Source: ZC4RG19 sp017577565 (GTDB lineage Bacteria; Actinomycetota; Acidimicrobiia; Acidimicrobiales; VFJN01). From it: a stretch of 55,811 nt of DNA. The notes below the pieces were generated by a model. It ran no database searches, was not told the origin of the DNA, and worked only from the letters and a program-made list of their open reading frames with translations. The stretch covers positions 1 through 55,811 of the forward strand of contig VSCH01000020.1 in assembly GCA_047459075.1 (NCBI GenBank). Direction: 5' to 3'. This document shows, one piece after another, positions 17,122 to 25,447 of the stretch. Both the position numbers and the translations under genes were made by a program. Positions within the stretch are counted from its first letter, which is position 1, and every line of letters starts with the position of its first letter.

Positions 17122-17156
17122 GCCGGCGCCCCCTCGGGGGAGGAGGGGGCGCCGGC
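17122..17156. terminator. Bidirectional GC-rich hairpin
   Basis: A 14-bp perfect stem (17122-17135 with 17143-17156; the arm begins GCCGGCGCCCCC) closes a 7-base loop. It lies between the convergent DUF2207 and module A permease genes, with no U-tract on either side. Confidence 0.6.
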
Positions 17157-17249
17157 TGCCCGGTGCGGGTGGGTTGGAGACACCGGGCGGGGGTCGCCAC
17201 CGGCCTCGCCGGACGTCGGCCGGTGGCGGTGCTGGTGGCCTGCGGGCGG

Positions 17250-19778
17250 TCAGTCGGTGGCGATCGCCTCGAGCACGTCCAGCCGGGCGGCCCGGCGGGC
17301 GGGGCGCAGGGCGGCGAGCACGCCGACCACCGCACCGAGCCCGACGATGACCGCGAGCTGCCCCGTCGGGAGGGCGAAGGACGTGAAGCCCTCGTCGGCC
17401 AGCGCCTCGACCATCGCCCACCCGAGGAACAGGCCGAGCCCGAGGCCGCACAGCGTGCCGAACAGCGCCACGGTGACCGCCTCGCCCCGGACCATCGCCC
17501 GCAGCTGGCGCCGGGTCTGACCGACGGCCCGCAGCAGGCCGAGCTCGCGGGTCCGCTCGTGGATCGACAGCGACAGCGTGTTGGCGATGCCCATGAGGGC
17601 GATGAGGATCGCCAGGGCGAGCATGGCGTACACGACGGTCAGCAGCTGGTCGACCTGACCGCCCACCGCCTCGGCGTACTCCTCGTCGGTCTGGACGTCC
17701 GGGGCGCCGAACCGGTCGGCCACCGCCTGGACCGCCGCCTCGCCCTCGGCCTCGGTGACGTCGTCGGCCAGGCGGACCATGACGACGAGGTCCGCGGGCT
17801 GGGGGGCGTGGTCGAGGTAGAGGCCGCGGGGCAGCAGCAGCCCGCCGAGCAGGTCGTCGTTGCCGTAGACCGCCCGCACCTCCATCCGGTGGGCCGACCC
17901 GTCGGCCAGCTCGACCTGCAGCACGTCGCCCAGGGCGAGGCCGTTGTCCTCGGCGTAGCGCTCGGACACGGCCAGGCCGTCGTCGCCCACCGCGTCCAGC
18001 GAGCCCTCGGCCACCTCGAGGTCGAACAGCCCGGTCAGGGACTCGACGTCGACCGCCGCGGCGACATCGTCCTCGCCGTCGAGGCGCACGGGGGCGTTGG
18101 CGGCGGCGACCACGGTGTCGACCTCGGGCAGCTCGGCGATGGCACCGGCCATCTCCACCGGCAGCCCGCCGACGCCCCAGCCGTCGGTGGCGACGACGAG
18201 GTCGCCGGCGAACTGCTCGTCGACGGTCTCCTCCACCGACCGCTTGACCGAGGCGGCCACCACGGTGAACAGCGAGACGACGGCGACGCCGATCATCAGC
18301 GCGGCGGCCGTGCCCGCGGTGCGCCGGGGGTTGCGCATGGCGTTGCGCCGGGCCAGCGCGCCGCTCAGGCTGCGGGCCGCCAGCGGCGCACCGAGCGCAC
18401 CGGCGGCCGGCCGGGCCAGCACCGGGCCGAGCGTCACGACGCCGACCAGGGTGACGAGGGCGCCGATGCCGGCCAAGCCGATGTCCCGCCCGGTGGCGCC
18501 GGCGACGACGAGCGCCACGCCGGCGGCGCCGGCCAGCGCCCCGCCGACGGCCCGCGCCCGCGAGGTGCCCGACCGGTCGACCGCCACGTCCCGCAGGGCG
18601 GCCAGGGGGGCGACCCGCGACGCCCGCACGGCCGGGGCGATGCTGGCCAGCAGCGTGACGAGCACACCCACCGCCGCGGCGACGGCCACCGTGTCGGCAC
18701 CGACCGCCAGCGGCGTGCCGGGCACCGCCATGCTCATGCCCTCCATGAGCGAGAGCAGGCCCGTGGCCAGCCCGATGCCGAGGGCGATGCCGCCGGCCGA
18801 GGCCACCAGGCCGACGACGAGGGCCTCGAGCGCCACCGACCGCAGCACCTGGCCGCGGGAGGCGCCGACGGCCCGCAGCAGCGCGGACTCCCGGGTGCGC
18901 TGGGCGACGAGGATCGAGAAGGTGTTGTAGATGCTGAACGTCGCCACCACGAGGGCGATGCCGGCGAAGACCAGCATGAAGGTCCGGAGGAAGCCCAGGA
19001 AGTCCTTCTGGAGGGCGTCCTCCTGCTCCTCGGTCAGCTCGGCGCCCGTCAGGCTCTCGACGCCCTCGGGGAGCACGGCGTCGATGCGCCGGGCGAGCTC
19101 CTCCTGGCCGACGCCCTCCTCGGCGCCGACCACGATGCTCGTCACCTGGCCGGGCTGGCGCAGGACGACCTCCTCGGCGAACTCGTCGGTGAACGCCGCC
19201 CAGGTGATCGGGCCCTGGCTGTCGGCCTCGCCGAAGGTGGCCAGGCCGACGATCGTGACCTCGACCGGCTCGGGCGTGCGGACGATCGTCGTGTCGCCGA
19301 CCTCGAGGTCGCCGGCCTTCGCCGCCGCCTTGTCGATGACCACCTCGCCGGGCGCCGCCGGGGCGCGCCCCTCGGCCAGGTCGTAGGGGTTCAGGTCGTC
19401 GTCGGTGATCCAGTTGCCGGCGTAGGTCGGGGGGCCGTTGCCGCCGACCGGGTCGCCGTCGGCGCCCACGATGCGGCCGTGGCCGACGATGCTGGCGGCC
19501 ACGGACTCGACGCCGTCGACCGCCGCGATCTCGTCGACCAGTGCCCGGTCGATCGTGCCCCGCTCGGTGAAGTCGCCCTCACCGACCTCGACGCTCGAGC
19601 GGACGACGACGTCGGTCCCCGAGTTCGCCTCGGTGAACATCCGGCCGAAGCCGTCGGTGAGGGTGTCGCCGAGCACGAGCATGCCGGCGAGGAAGGCCAC
19701 GCCCAGCAGCACGGCCGAGCAGGTGGCCAGCAGGCGGCGCTTGTGGGCCGCCAGGGACTTCATGGTCGTGCGCCACAT
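17250..19778 (-). CDS. Module A: ABC permease, duplicated FtsX/MacB-PCD type
   Basis: 842 aa. Layout: helix 1 (RLLATCSAVLLGVAFLAGMLVLG), a large extracytoplasmic MacB periplasmic-core-like domain to about 260, three FtsX helices with LLRAVGASRGQVLR, and two central helices. A second half follows with its own helix, an extracytoplasmic domain and three more FtsX helices including ELGLLRAVGQTRRQLR, so about ten membrane passes. This form pairs with a LolD-like ATPase and usually moves lipids, lipoproteins or antimicrobial peptides. It starts 3 bp after the ATPase stop. It is clearly paralogous to the module B permease (for example LGVAFLxGxLVLGxTL and FSIYNTFSILVAQRTR in both). Confidence 0.92.
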   Translation of the reverse strand: MWRTTMKSLAAHKRRLLATCSAVLLGVAFLAGMLVLGDTLTDGFGRMFTEANSGTDVVVRSSVEVGEGDFTERGTIDRALVDEIAAVDGVESVAASIVGHGRIVGADGDPVGGNGPPTYAGNWITDDDLNPYDLAEGRAPAAPGEVVIDKAAAKAGDLEVGDTTIVRTPEPVEVTIVGLATFGEADSQGPITWAAFTDEFAEEVVLRQPGQVTSIVVGAEEGVGQEELARRIDAVLPEGVESLTGAELTEEQEDALQKDFLGFLRTFMLVFAGIALVVATFSIYNTFSILVAQRTRESALLRAVGASRGQVLRSVALEALVVGLVASAGGIALGIGLATGLLSLMEGMSMAVPGTPLAVGADTVAVAAAVGVLVTLLASIAPAVRASRVAPLAALRDVAVDRSGTSRARAVGGALAGAAGVALVVAGATGRDIGLAGIGALVTLVGVVTLGPVLARPAAGALGAPLAARSLSGALARRNAMRNPRRTAGTAAALMIGVAVVSLFTVVAASVKRSVEETVDEQFAGDLVVATDGWGVGGLPVEMAGAIAELPEVDTVVAAANAPVRLDGEDDVAAAVDVESLTGLFDLEVAEGSLDAVGDDGLAVSERYAEDNGLALGDVLQVELADGSAHRMEVRAVYGNDDLLGGLLLPRGLYLDHAPQPADLVVMVRLADDVTEAEGEAAVQAVADRFGAPDVQTDEEYAEAVGGQVDQLLTVVYAMLALAILIALMGIANTLSLSIHERTRELGLLRAVGQTRRQLRAMVRGEAVTVALFGTLCGLGLGLFLGWAMVEALADEGFTSFALPTGQLAVIVGLGAVVGVLAALRPARRAARLDVLEAIATD

Positions 19779-19781
19779 GGG

Positions 19782-20564
19782 TCAGCTCCCGAAGCGCTTC
19801 ATCCGCTCGAGCACGCGCTCGGCGGTCGGTTCGGACATGTGGTCGACGATGCGGCCGTCGGCCAGGAACACGACGGCGTCGGCGTGGGCGGCCGCACCGG
19901 GGTCGTGGGTGACCATGACGATGGTCTGGCCCCACTCGTCGACGGCCCGCCGCATGAGCCCCAGCACCTCGGCCCCGCTGCGGGAGTCGAGGTTGCCGGT
20001 GGGCTCGTCGGCGAAGATGACCTCGGGCCGGCTGGCGAGCGCCCGGGCCACGGCCACCCGCTGCTGCTGGCCGCCCGACAGCTCGGTCGGGCGGTGCTTC
20101 AGCCGGGGCCGCAGGCCGACGGTGTCGATCACGTGGTCGAGCCAGTCGCGGTCCGGCTTCCGGCCGGCCAGGTCGAGGGGGAGGGTGATGTTCTCGGCGG
20201 CCGACAGGGTCGGCAGCAGGTTGAAGGCCTGGAACACGAAGCCGATGCGGTCGCGCCGCAGGCGGGTCAGCTCCCGCTCGGGCAGCGAGGCCAGGTCGAC
20301 GTCGCCCAGCCACACCCGCCCGCTGGTCACCGTGTCCAGGCCGGCCAGCACGTGCATGAGGGTCGACTTGCCCGAGCCCGAGGGGCCCATCACGGCGGTG
20401 AACCGCCCGGCGGGGATGGCCAGGTCGACCTCGTCCAGGGCCCGCACCGCGGTCTCGCCCTTGCCGTAGACCTTGGTGACCGCCTCGGCGCGCACGGCCA
20501 CCGGGAACCCGGTCGACGTGCCCCACCCGGCATCTGCTCTCGTCAACACGTCATTCGTCGTCAT
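19782..20564 (-). CDS. Module A: ABC ATPase (LolD/MacB type)
   Basis: 260 aa. Walker A GPSGSGKST, Q-loop FVFQAFNLLPTLSAAENI, signature LSGGQQQRVAVARAL, Walker B VIFADEPTGNLD and H-loop VMVTHD are all intact. The ATG at 20564 lies seven bases after a TACCGT -10, so the mRNA is predicted to be leaderless. The upstream in-frame codons are not needed. It is the first gene of an ATPase-permease operon, and a GGTGGGG-N4-CCCCACC box precedes it exactly as one precedes the module A kinase gene. It powers the adjacent permease. Confidence 0.93.
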   Translation of the reverse strand: MTTNDVLTRADAGWGTSTGFPVAVRAEAVTKVYGKGETAVRALDEVDLAIPAGRFTAVMGPSGSGKSTLMHVLAGLDTVTSGRVWLGDVDLASLPERELTRLRRDRIGFVFQAFNLLPTLSAAENITLPLDLAGRKPDRDWLDHVIDTVGLRPRLKHRPTELSGGQQQRVAVARALASRPEVIFADEPTGNLDSRSGAEVLGLMRRAVDEWGQTIVMVTHDPGAAAHADAVVFLADGRIVDHMSEPTAERVLERMKRFGS

Positions 20565-20600
20565 GCCTGCGACGGTACGGACGGGCCCCGTCCGCCTGAA
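20562..20600 (-). promoter_or_regulatory. Leaderless promoter of module A ATPase gene
   Basis: Minus strand: TTCAGG (20600-20595), 17 bases, TACCGT (20577-20572), seven bases, ATG (20564). The poor -35 would suit an activator-dependent promoter. Confidence 0.6.
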
Positions 20601-20622
20601 TGGAGCCGACAGGCGTCTGCGA

Positions 20623-20640
20623 GGTGGGGTCACCCCCACC
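20623..20640. promoter_or_regulatory. Module A box 1, likely response-regulator site
   Basis: GGTGGGG-tcac-CCCCACC, a perfect 7+4+7 inverted repeat centred 67.5 bp upstream of the ATPase start codon. The same repeat occurs at 23564-23581, centred at the same distance from the kinase start codon. Confidence 0.7.
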
Positions 20641-20754
20641 CCCGCGGTGCCGGTAGCCGCCGGTCGGGCGGCGGGCGGGCCACGGCCCCGGGCGCGGCGA
20701 CGCCCCGCGCGGGCGCAGGGCGTCGGGACGGGGACCGGTCGGGGGCCGGGGTGC

Positions 20755-21606
20755 CTACGTCGTCGCGTAGGCGATCGTGACGTTGCCCTGGTCGGACGAG
20801 GCCCGGATCGTGCGGTCGCTCGTCGGGTCCTGCCGGATGCGGTCGCTGATCGTGCCCTGGTCGGCGTCGAGCTCGGTGGCGTAGGCGACGTCCGGGTCGT
20901 CGGGCAGGACGATGTCGATGCGGCCCTGGTCGGCGTCGACGTCGACGGCGCGGGGCGAGGTGGCGAACTCGAGCTCGATGCGGCCCTGGTCGGACGACGC
21001 CGCCACCCGGGTGGCCCGCAGGTCGCGCCCCTCGACCCGGCCCTGGTCGCTGTCGAGGACCAGCTCGCCGGCCACCCGGGCGACCTGGACCGAGGACTGG
21101 TCGGCCTCGGCCACGACCCCGCCCTCGACGTCGGACACGGTGATCGACCCCCGGGCCGACACCTCGACGCGCAGCCGGGTGGGCACCTCGATCGTGTAGT
21201 CGACCTCGCACCAGTCGCCGCCGACGAGCGGGCAGCTGCCGCGGACCTCGAGGCGGTCGCCCTCGACCTCCACGCGGTGGCCGGTGGCCCGCAGCCCCTC
21301 GCTGATGCGGGCCCGGACGGTCACCTCGTCGGCGCCCTCGACCCCCACGACCTCGACCGACCCGGCGCCGTTGTGGACGTCGAGCACGGCGACGCCGTCG
21401 GCGTCGACGGTCCGCACCTCGGTCCGCTCCTCGTGGGCCAGCAGGCTGACGACGTTGACCGTGCCGAAGCCCAGCGCGGGCACGGCGACGACGCAGCCGA
21501 GCACCAGCCAGGCGGTGCGGAGCCCGGGCCGGCGCAGCAGGCGGGTGCCCCAGCGCTCGAACCGCTCGCCCCGGGTGACGAACCAGTCGCGGGCACGACG
21601 GAACAT
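20755..21606 (-). CDS. Module A: DUF4097 ('toastrack') membrane-anchored beta-repeat protein
   Basis: 283 aa. A cytoplasmic basic start (MFRRARDWFVTRGERFERWG) and one helix (LRTAWLVLGCVVAVPALGFGTVNVVSLL, about 30-56) are followed by an all-beta extracytoplasmic domain. From about residue 165 it carries six short repeats keyed by DQ: ADQSSVQV, SDQGRVEG, SDQGRIELE, ADQGRIDIV, ADQGTISDR and SDQGNVTIAY. Such single-stranded beta-solenoids are the toastrack class, common in LiaF/PspC-like envelope stress systems. It starts 7 bp after the response regulator and is the third gene of the kinase operon. It probably senses or scaffolds envelope stress; that is inference. Confidence 0.82.
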   Translation of the reverse strand: MFRRARDWFVTRGERFERWGTRLLRRPGLRTAWLVLGCVVAVPALGFGTVNVVSLLAHEERTEVRTVDADGVAVLDVHNGAGSVEVVGVEGADEVTVRARISEGLRATGHRVEVEGDRLEVRGSCPLVGGDWCEVDYTIEVPTRLRVEVSARGSITVSDVEGGVVAEADQSSVQVARVAGELVLDSDQGRVEGRDLRATRVAASSDQGRIELEFATSPRAVDVDADQGRIDIVLPDDPDVAYATELDADQGTISDRIRQDPTSDRTIRASSDQGNVTIAYATT

Positions 21607-21613
21607 GGCGACC

Positions 21614-22258
21614 TCAGCTCTCCAACCACCGCAGCACGGCGAGCACCCGGCGGTGGTCGTTCTCGGTGGGGGGCAGGTCCAGCTTCATGAAGATGTTGCT
21701 GATGTGCTTCTCGACGGCGCCCTCGCTCACCACCAGCTCGCGGGCGATGGCGGCGTTGGAGCGGCCCTCGGCCATGAGGCCGAGCACCTCGCGCTCGCGG
21801 GGCGACAGCCGGTCGAGCGGGTCGCGCCGGCGGGAGCGGGCCAGCAGCTGGGCGACGACCTCGGGGTCGAGCGCCGTGCCGCCGGCGCCGACCCGGCGCA
21901 CGGCCTCCAGGAACTCGGACACGTCGGCGATGCGGTCCTTCAGGAGGTAGCCGAGGCCGGAGGTGTCGTCGGCCAGCAGCTCGCTGGCGTAGGTCTCCTC
22001 GACGTACTGGGAGAGGACGAGGATGCCGATGCGGGGCCACCGGGCCCGGATCTGCAGCGCCGCCCGCAGCCCGTCGTCGGTGTGGGTGGGGGGCATGCGC
22101 ACGTCGACCACCGCCAGGTCGGGCTGGTGGCGCTCGACGACGGTCAGCAGGTCGTCGGCGTTGTCGACGGTGCCCACGACCTCCTCGCCGGCGTCCGCGA
22201 GCAGCCGGGTGAGCCCGGCCCGCAGCAGCACCGAGTCCTCCGCGATCACGATCCGCAT
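21614..22258 (-). CDS. Module A: NarL/LuxR-type response regulator
   Basis: 214 aa. The receiver domain has acidic pocket AED at residues 6-8, phospho-acceptor Asp52 in VVDVRMPP, and conserved Lys in YLLKD. The C-terminal LuxR helix-turn-helix reads LSPREREVLGLMAEGRSNAA then IARELVVSEGAVEKHISNIF. Its ATG at 22258 lies inside the kinase gene, a 13-bp overlap, so translation is coupled. It is the obvious candidate to bind the two GGTGGGG-N4-CCCCACC boxes. Confidence 0.93.
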   Translation of the reverse strand: MRIVIAEDSVLLRAGLTRLLADAGEEVVGTVDNADDLLTVVERHQPDLAVVDVRMPPTHTDDGLRAALQIRARWPRIGILVLSQYVEETYASELLADDTSGLGYLLKDRIADVSEFLEAVRRVGAGGTALDPEVVAQLLARSRRRDPLDRLSPREREVLGLMAEGRSNAAIARELVVSEGAVEKHISNIFMKLDLPPTENDHRRVLAVLRWLES

Positions 22259-23505
22259 GGCAGCTCCACGAGCAGGGTGGTCGGCCCGCCGGGCGGGCTG
22301 ATGAGGTGCATCGTGCCGCCGAGCGCGGTGACCCGGTCCCGCAGGCCGTGCAGGCCGGTGCCCCGGTCGGGGTCGGCGCCGCCGACGCCGTCGTCGCGCA
22401 CCTCCAGCACCAGCCGGTCGGCCGTCCGGGCGATGGTGACGGCGGCCCGGGTGGCGTGGGCGTGGCGGGTGACGTTGGTCAGGGCCTCGGCCACCACGAA
22501 GTAGGCGGCGCTCTCGACCGCGGCGGGCGGCCGCTCGGTGACCTCGACCCGGAGGTCGACGGGGACCGGCGTGCGGGCGACGAGGGCCGACAGCGCGGCG
22601 TCGAGGCCGCGGTCCTCGAGGATGACCGGGTGGATCCCCCGCACGAGGTCGCGGATCTCCCGGAGCGCGGCCTTCGCCTCCTCGTGCGCCTCGGCCACGA
22701 GCTGGCGGCCCTCCTCGGGGTTCGTCTCCAGCCGCTCCTTGGCCGCGCCCAGGCCCATGGCCAGGGCGACCAGCCGCTGCTGGGCGCCGTCGTGGAGGTC
22801 GCGCTCGATGCGGCGGCGCTCGGCCTCGGCGCTGTCGAGGGCCGCGGCCCGGCTGGTCTCCAGCCGGCTCAGCCGCTCGCCCAGCTCGGCGTCGGGCCGG
22901 GGGCCGAGCAGCCAGCGGGCGGTGGCGACGTCGAGCCGCCCGAGCCCGAGGGTGATCCACGGCGCGGCGACGGCGAGGCCGCTCAGGCCCACGAGCGCGG
23001 CCAGCGCCGCGCCCGGCCCCTGCGACACCTCGAACAGCCCGAACTTCGCCGACCCGCCCGGCAGCGACGAGACGTACAGCGGGAGGAGCAGCAGCGCCGC
23101 CGAGCCGCACCACGCCGCTCCGGCCACGATGCTCGTGAGCAGGCCCCGGGGGAGCGCCAGCAGGTGGTAGGCGACCTCCCGCCACCGCGCCCCGGAGCGC
23201 AGGCGCTCGGCCAGGCGGGCCCACGCCGTGCGGGCGGCGAGCGGCGGCACCGGGTCGTCGACGGCCACGCCCAGCAGGGCGCCGACGCGGGAGCGCTCGA
23301 GCTGGGCCAGCGCCCGGGCGCTCACGACCAGCAGCCACGCCACCGGGATCGCCAGGGGGAAGGTGAGGAGCAGGACCACCGAGGTGACGAGGAGGGCGAA
23401 GACGACCGTGAACGCGACGGTGCCCACCGCCACGTCCAGCAGCAGGTGGGTGAGCGTCCACCACGTCGACGCCTCGCGCCACGGGCGCAGCAGGTCCCTG
23501 ATCAC
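22246..23505 (-). CDS. Module A: NarL-family sensor histidine kinase
   Basis: 419 aa. The N-terminal half is membrane-embedded with helices at about 22-62 and 122-145 and 165-190, and little extracellular sequence, so it may sense within the membrane. The HisKA_3 phospho-acceptor is ERRRIERDLHDGAQQRLVAL with His238. The HATPase domain has ALTNVTRHAHAT (N box) and DDGVGGAD...GTGLHGLRDRV (G boxes). The start GTG at 23505 is fixed by a TAGCGT -10 seven bases upstream. It heads the kinase-regulator-DUF4097 operon. Confidence 0.92.
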   Translation of the reverse strand: MIRDLLRPWREASTWWTLTHLLLDVAVGTVAFTVVFALLVTSVVLLLTFPLAIPVAWLLVVSARALAQLERSRVGALLGVAVDDPVPPLAARTAWARLAERLRSGARWREVAYHLLALPRGLLTSIVAGAAWCGSAALLLLPLYVSSLPGGSAKFGLFEVSQGPGAALAALVGLSGLAVAAPWITLGLGRLDVATARWLLGPRPDAELGERLSRLETSRAAALDSAEAERRRIERDLHDGAQQRLVALAMGLGAAKERLETNPEEGRQLVAEAHEEAKAALREIRDLVRGIHPVILEDRGLDAALSALVARTPVPVDLRVEVTERPPAAVESAAYFVVAEALTNVTRHAHATRAAVTIARTADRLVLEVRDDGVGGADPDRGTGLHGLRDRVTALGGTMHLISPPGGPTTLLVELPCGS

Positions 23506-23518
23506 GGGACCAACGCTA
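23503..23518 (-). promoter_or_regulatory. Leaderless promoter of module A kinase operon
   Basis: Minus strand TAGCGT (23518-23513), seven bases, GTG (23505). Upstream it shares CGGGGCCCG (23531-23523) and GACGCC (23558-23553) with the ATPase promoter at identical offsets. 34 of the 58 bases between box and start codon match without gaps. Confidence 0.65.
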
Positions 23519-23563
23519 AGTGCGGGCCCCGCCCACGGCCATGAGGGGAACGGGCGTCCGCCG

Positions 23564-23581
23564 GGTGGGGACAACCCCACC
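23564..23581. promoter_or_regulatory. Module A box 2, likely response-regulator site
   Basis: GGTGGGG-acaa-CCCCACC, a perfect 7+4+7 inverted repeat centred 67.5 bp from the kinase start codon. Together with box 1 it suggests autoregulation of the kinase operon and control of the exporter by the same regulator. Confidence 0.7.
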
Positions 23582-23595
23582 TCCGCGCCCGGCGG

Positions 23596-24081
23596 TCAAC
23601 CGAGCGACGAGCGGCCGTCGGTCGCCCACCAGCTGGCGGTGAGCCGCACCTCGTCGCGGCGGGGCTCGATCTCCTCGTAGAGCCGGCGGTAGCCGGTGTG
23701 GGCGATCCGCCAGCCGTCCGCGGTGCGCACGTAGCGGTCGTCGTAGTAGCCGGCGCCCCGGACCGTGAGGCCGCCCTCGCTCATGACGACCTCGTCCGCG
23801 AGCGCCCACGTGCCGGTGGCGGTGTCGGCGTCGACCAGCGTGATCTCGGGCTGGCCGACCGTGTGGCGGGTGAAGGTCGACGTGTCGCCCAGCGACTCGA
23901 CGAAGAAGGCCATGACCTCGTCGCGGCCCGAGCGCTCGACGGCGCCGCCGCCGAAGGACACCGTCACGTCCGGCGTGAGCAGCTCGGCCAGGTCGTCCCA
24001 GCGCTTGGTGTCGAGGAACCGGACGTAGCGGTACTTCAGCTGGCGGATCTCCTCGATGGCGACGAGGTCGTCGGGCGTCAT
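23596..24081 (-). CDS. SnoaL-like / NTF2-fold protein
   Basis: 161 aa from ATG 24081. An alternative GTG at 24099 would add six residues. The cone-shaped NTF2 fold is shown by LVAIEEIRQLKYRYVRFLDTKRWDDLAELLTPDVTVSF, DEVMAFFVESLG, and DDRYVRTADGWRIAHTGYRRLYEE. Proteins of this type are small cytoplasmic isomerases, dehydratases or binding proteins; the substrate cannot be read. It is the only gene between modules A and B. Its 5' end lies against the module B kinase promoter region. Confidence 0.82.
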   Translation of the reverse strand: MTPDDLVAIEEIRQLKYRYVRFLDTKRWDDLAELLTPDVTVSFGGGAVERSGRDEVMAFFVESLGDTSTFTRHTVGQPEITLVDADTATGTWALADEVVMSEGGLTVRGAGYYDDRYVRTADGWRIAHTGYRRLYEEIEPRRDEVRLTASWWATDGRSSLG

Positions 24082-24104
24082 GGCCGTCCACTGAAGCACG
24101 CCGC

Positions 24105-24140
24105 CGCGTACCGCGCCCGCGGTGGGCGCGATACCGCGCC
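24105..24140. promoter_or_regulatory. Module B boxes before the kinase gene
   Basis: CGCGTACCGCGCC (24105-24117) is identical to 26141-26153 before the module B ATPase. Its last base is 65 bp from the kinase start codon here and 66 bp there. A second related copy, GGCGCG-atac-CGCGCC, lies at 24125-24140. Both are inverted repeats centred on a TAC-like core. Confidence 0.55.
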
Positions 24141-24169
24141 GGTGCGATGACGGCGCGCCCGTGCCGTCC

Positions 24170-24184
24170 TACCGTGCAGCTGTG
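24170..24184 (+). promoter_or_regulatory. Leaderless promoter of module B kinase gene
   Basis: TACCGT (24170-24175), six bases, then GTG at 24182. Confidence 0.6.
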
Positions 24185-25447
24185 ACCACCGTGCCCGCGG
24201 ACGCGCCCGTGCAGCTGCACCACGGCGTCGCGCTCCCGCGGTGGGTGCGGCTCGTGGGGCCCGCGCTGGTCGCCGCGGTCGTCCACGTGGGCGCCACGAC
24301 GGCGGCCGCCGACCACCAGCCCGACGCGCGCCCCCTCGACGTCCTGGCGTACGTGCTGCTGCTGGCCGGGCCGGTCGCCCTGCTGGGGCGCCTCCGGTAC
24401 CCGCTCGCGGTGCTGGGCCTCACCGCCGCGGTCGCCGCCACCTACACGCTGCGCGACTACCCCAACGGGCCGGCGTTCACCGCGCTGATGATCGCCTTCG
24501 TCAGCGCCATCGTGCTCGGCCGCCGGTGGGCGTGGGCCATCGTCGCGGCCTGCTACGTGGTCGAGGTGGTCGTCGACCCGCTGATCGAGGAGGGGCGGAT
24601 CGAGTGGGCCGCCATGGTGGCGGTCGGCGCCTGGGTGCTCGTCCTCGGCTTCGCCGGCGAGCTGACCCGGAGCTGGCTCGAGCGCAGCGCCGAGCAGGCC
24701 CGGGCCCGGGCCGAGGAGGCCCGGCGGGTGGCGGGCGAGGAGCGGCTGCGCATCGCCCGCGAGCTGCACGACGTCCTGGCCCACGACATCTCGATGATCA
24801 ACGTCCGGGCCGGCGTGGCGCTCCACCTGCTGGAGGAGGGCCACGGCGACGCCGACCCCGAGCAGGTGCGGTCGGCGCTGGCCGCCATCAAGGAGGCGAG
24901 CAAGGAGGCGCTCGGCGAGCTGCGGTCGGTGCTCGACGTGCTGCGCCACGGCGAGGACGACCGGGAGCTGGCGCCCCGATCGCCCACGCCTCGGCTCGGC
25001 GACCTGCGGGAGCTGGCCGACCGGGCCCGCGGCGCCGGGCTGGACGTGCGGATCGAGAGCCGGGTCGCCGCCGACGGCCGCGACGGGGACGGCACCGCGG
25101 TCGTCGAGGGCGACGGTGACGGCGTCGCCGCCGAGGTGGCCGCCGGGCTGCCCGCCGGCGTCGAGGCGGCCGCGTTCCGGATCGTGCAGGAGTCCCTGAC
25201 CAACGTCGTCCGCCACGCGCGGGCGACGCGGGTGCGGGTGCGGGTCCGGCGGACCGACGACGAGCTGGAGGTGCAGGTGGACGACGACGGGCAGGGACCG
25301 CCGGGGGGCGACGGGCGCGCCGCGGGCCGGGGCATCACCGGCATGGCCGAGCGGGCGCACGCCCTCGGCGGCACGCTGGAGGCCGGGCCCCGTCCCGGCC
25401 GCGGGTTCCGGGTCCGGGCGCGGCTCCCCCTCGGGGGCGGCCGGTGA
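24182..25447 (+). CDS. Module B: NarL-family sensor histidine kinase
   Basis: 421 aa. Four or five N-terminal helices (about 22-40, 52-68, 72-90, 98-132, 142-160) carry almost no extracellular loops. HisKA_3 follows: EERLRIARELHDVLAHDISM with His196. HATPase motifs are QESLTNVVRHARAT and DDDGQGPPGGDG...RGITGMAERAHALGG. GTG at 24182 is chosen from the promoter; earlier in-frame codons lie upstream of the -10. The stop overlaps the regulator start (GTGA). The DesK-like layout suggests membrane or envelope sensing. Confidence 0.92.
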   Translation: MTTVPADAPVQLHHGVALPRWVRLVGPALVAAVVHVGATTAAADHQPDARPLDVLAYVLLLAGPVALLGRLRYPLAVLGLTAAVAATYTLRDYPNGPAFTALMIAFVSAIVLGRRWAWAIVAACYVVEVVVDPLIEEGRIEWAAMVAVGAWVLVLGFAGELTRSWLERSAEQARARAEEARRVAGEERLRIARELHDVLAHDISMINVRAGVALHLLEEGHGDADPEQVRSALAAIKEASKEALGELRSVLDVLRHGEDDRELAPRSPTPRLGDLRELADRARGAGLDVRIESRVAADGRDGDGTAVVEGDGDGVAAEVAAGLPAGVEAAAFRIVQESLTNVVRHARATRVRVRVRRTDDELEVQVDDDGQGPPGGDGRAAGRGITGMAERAHALGGTLEAGPRPGRGFRVRARLPLGGGR

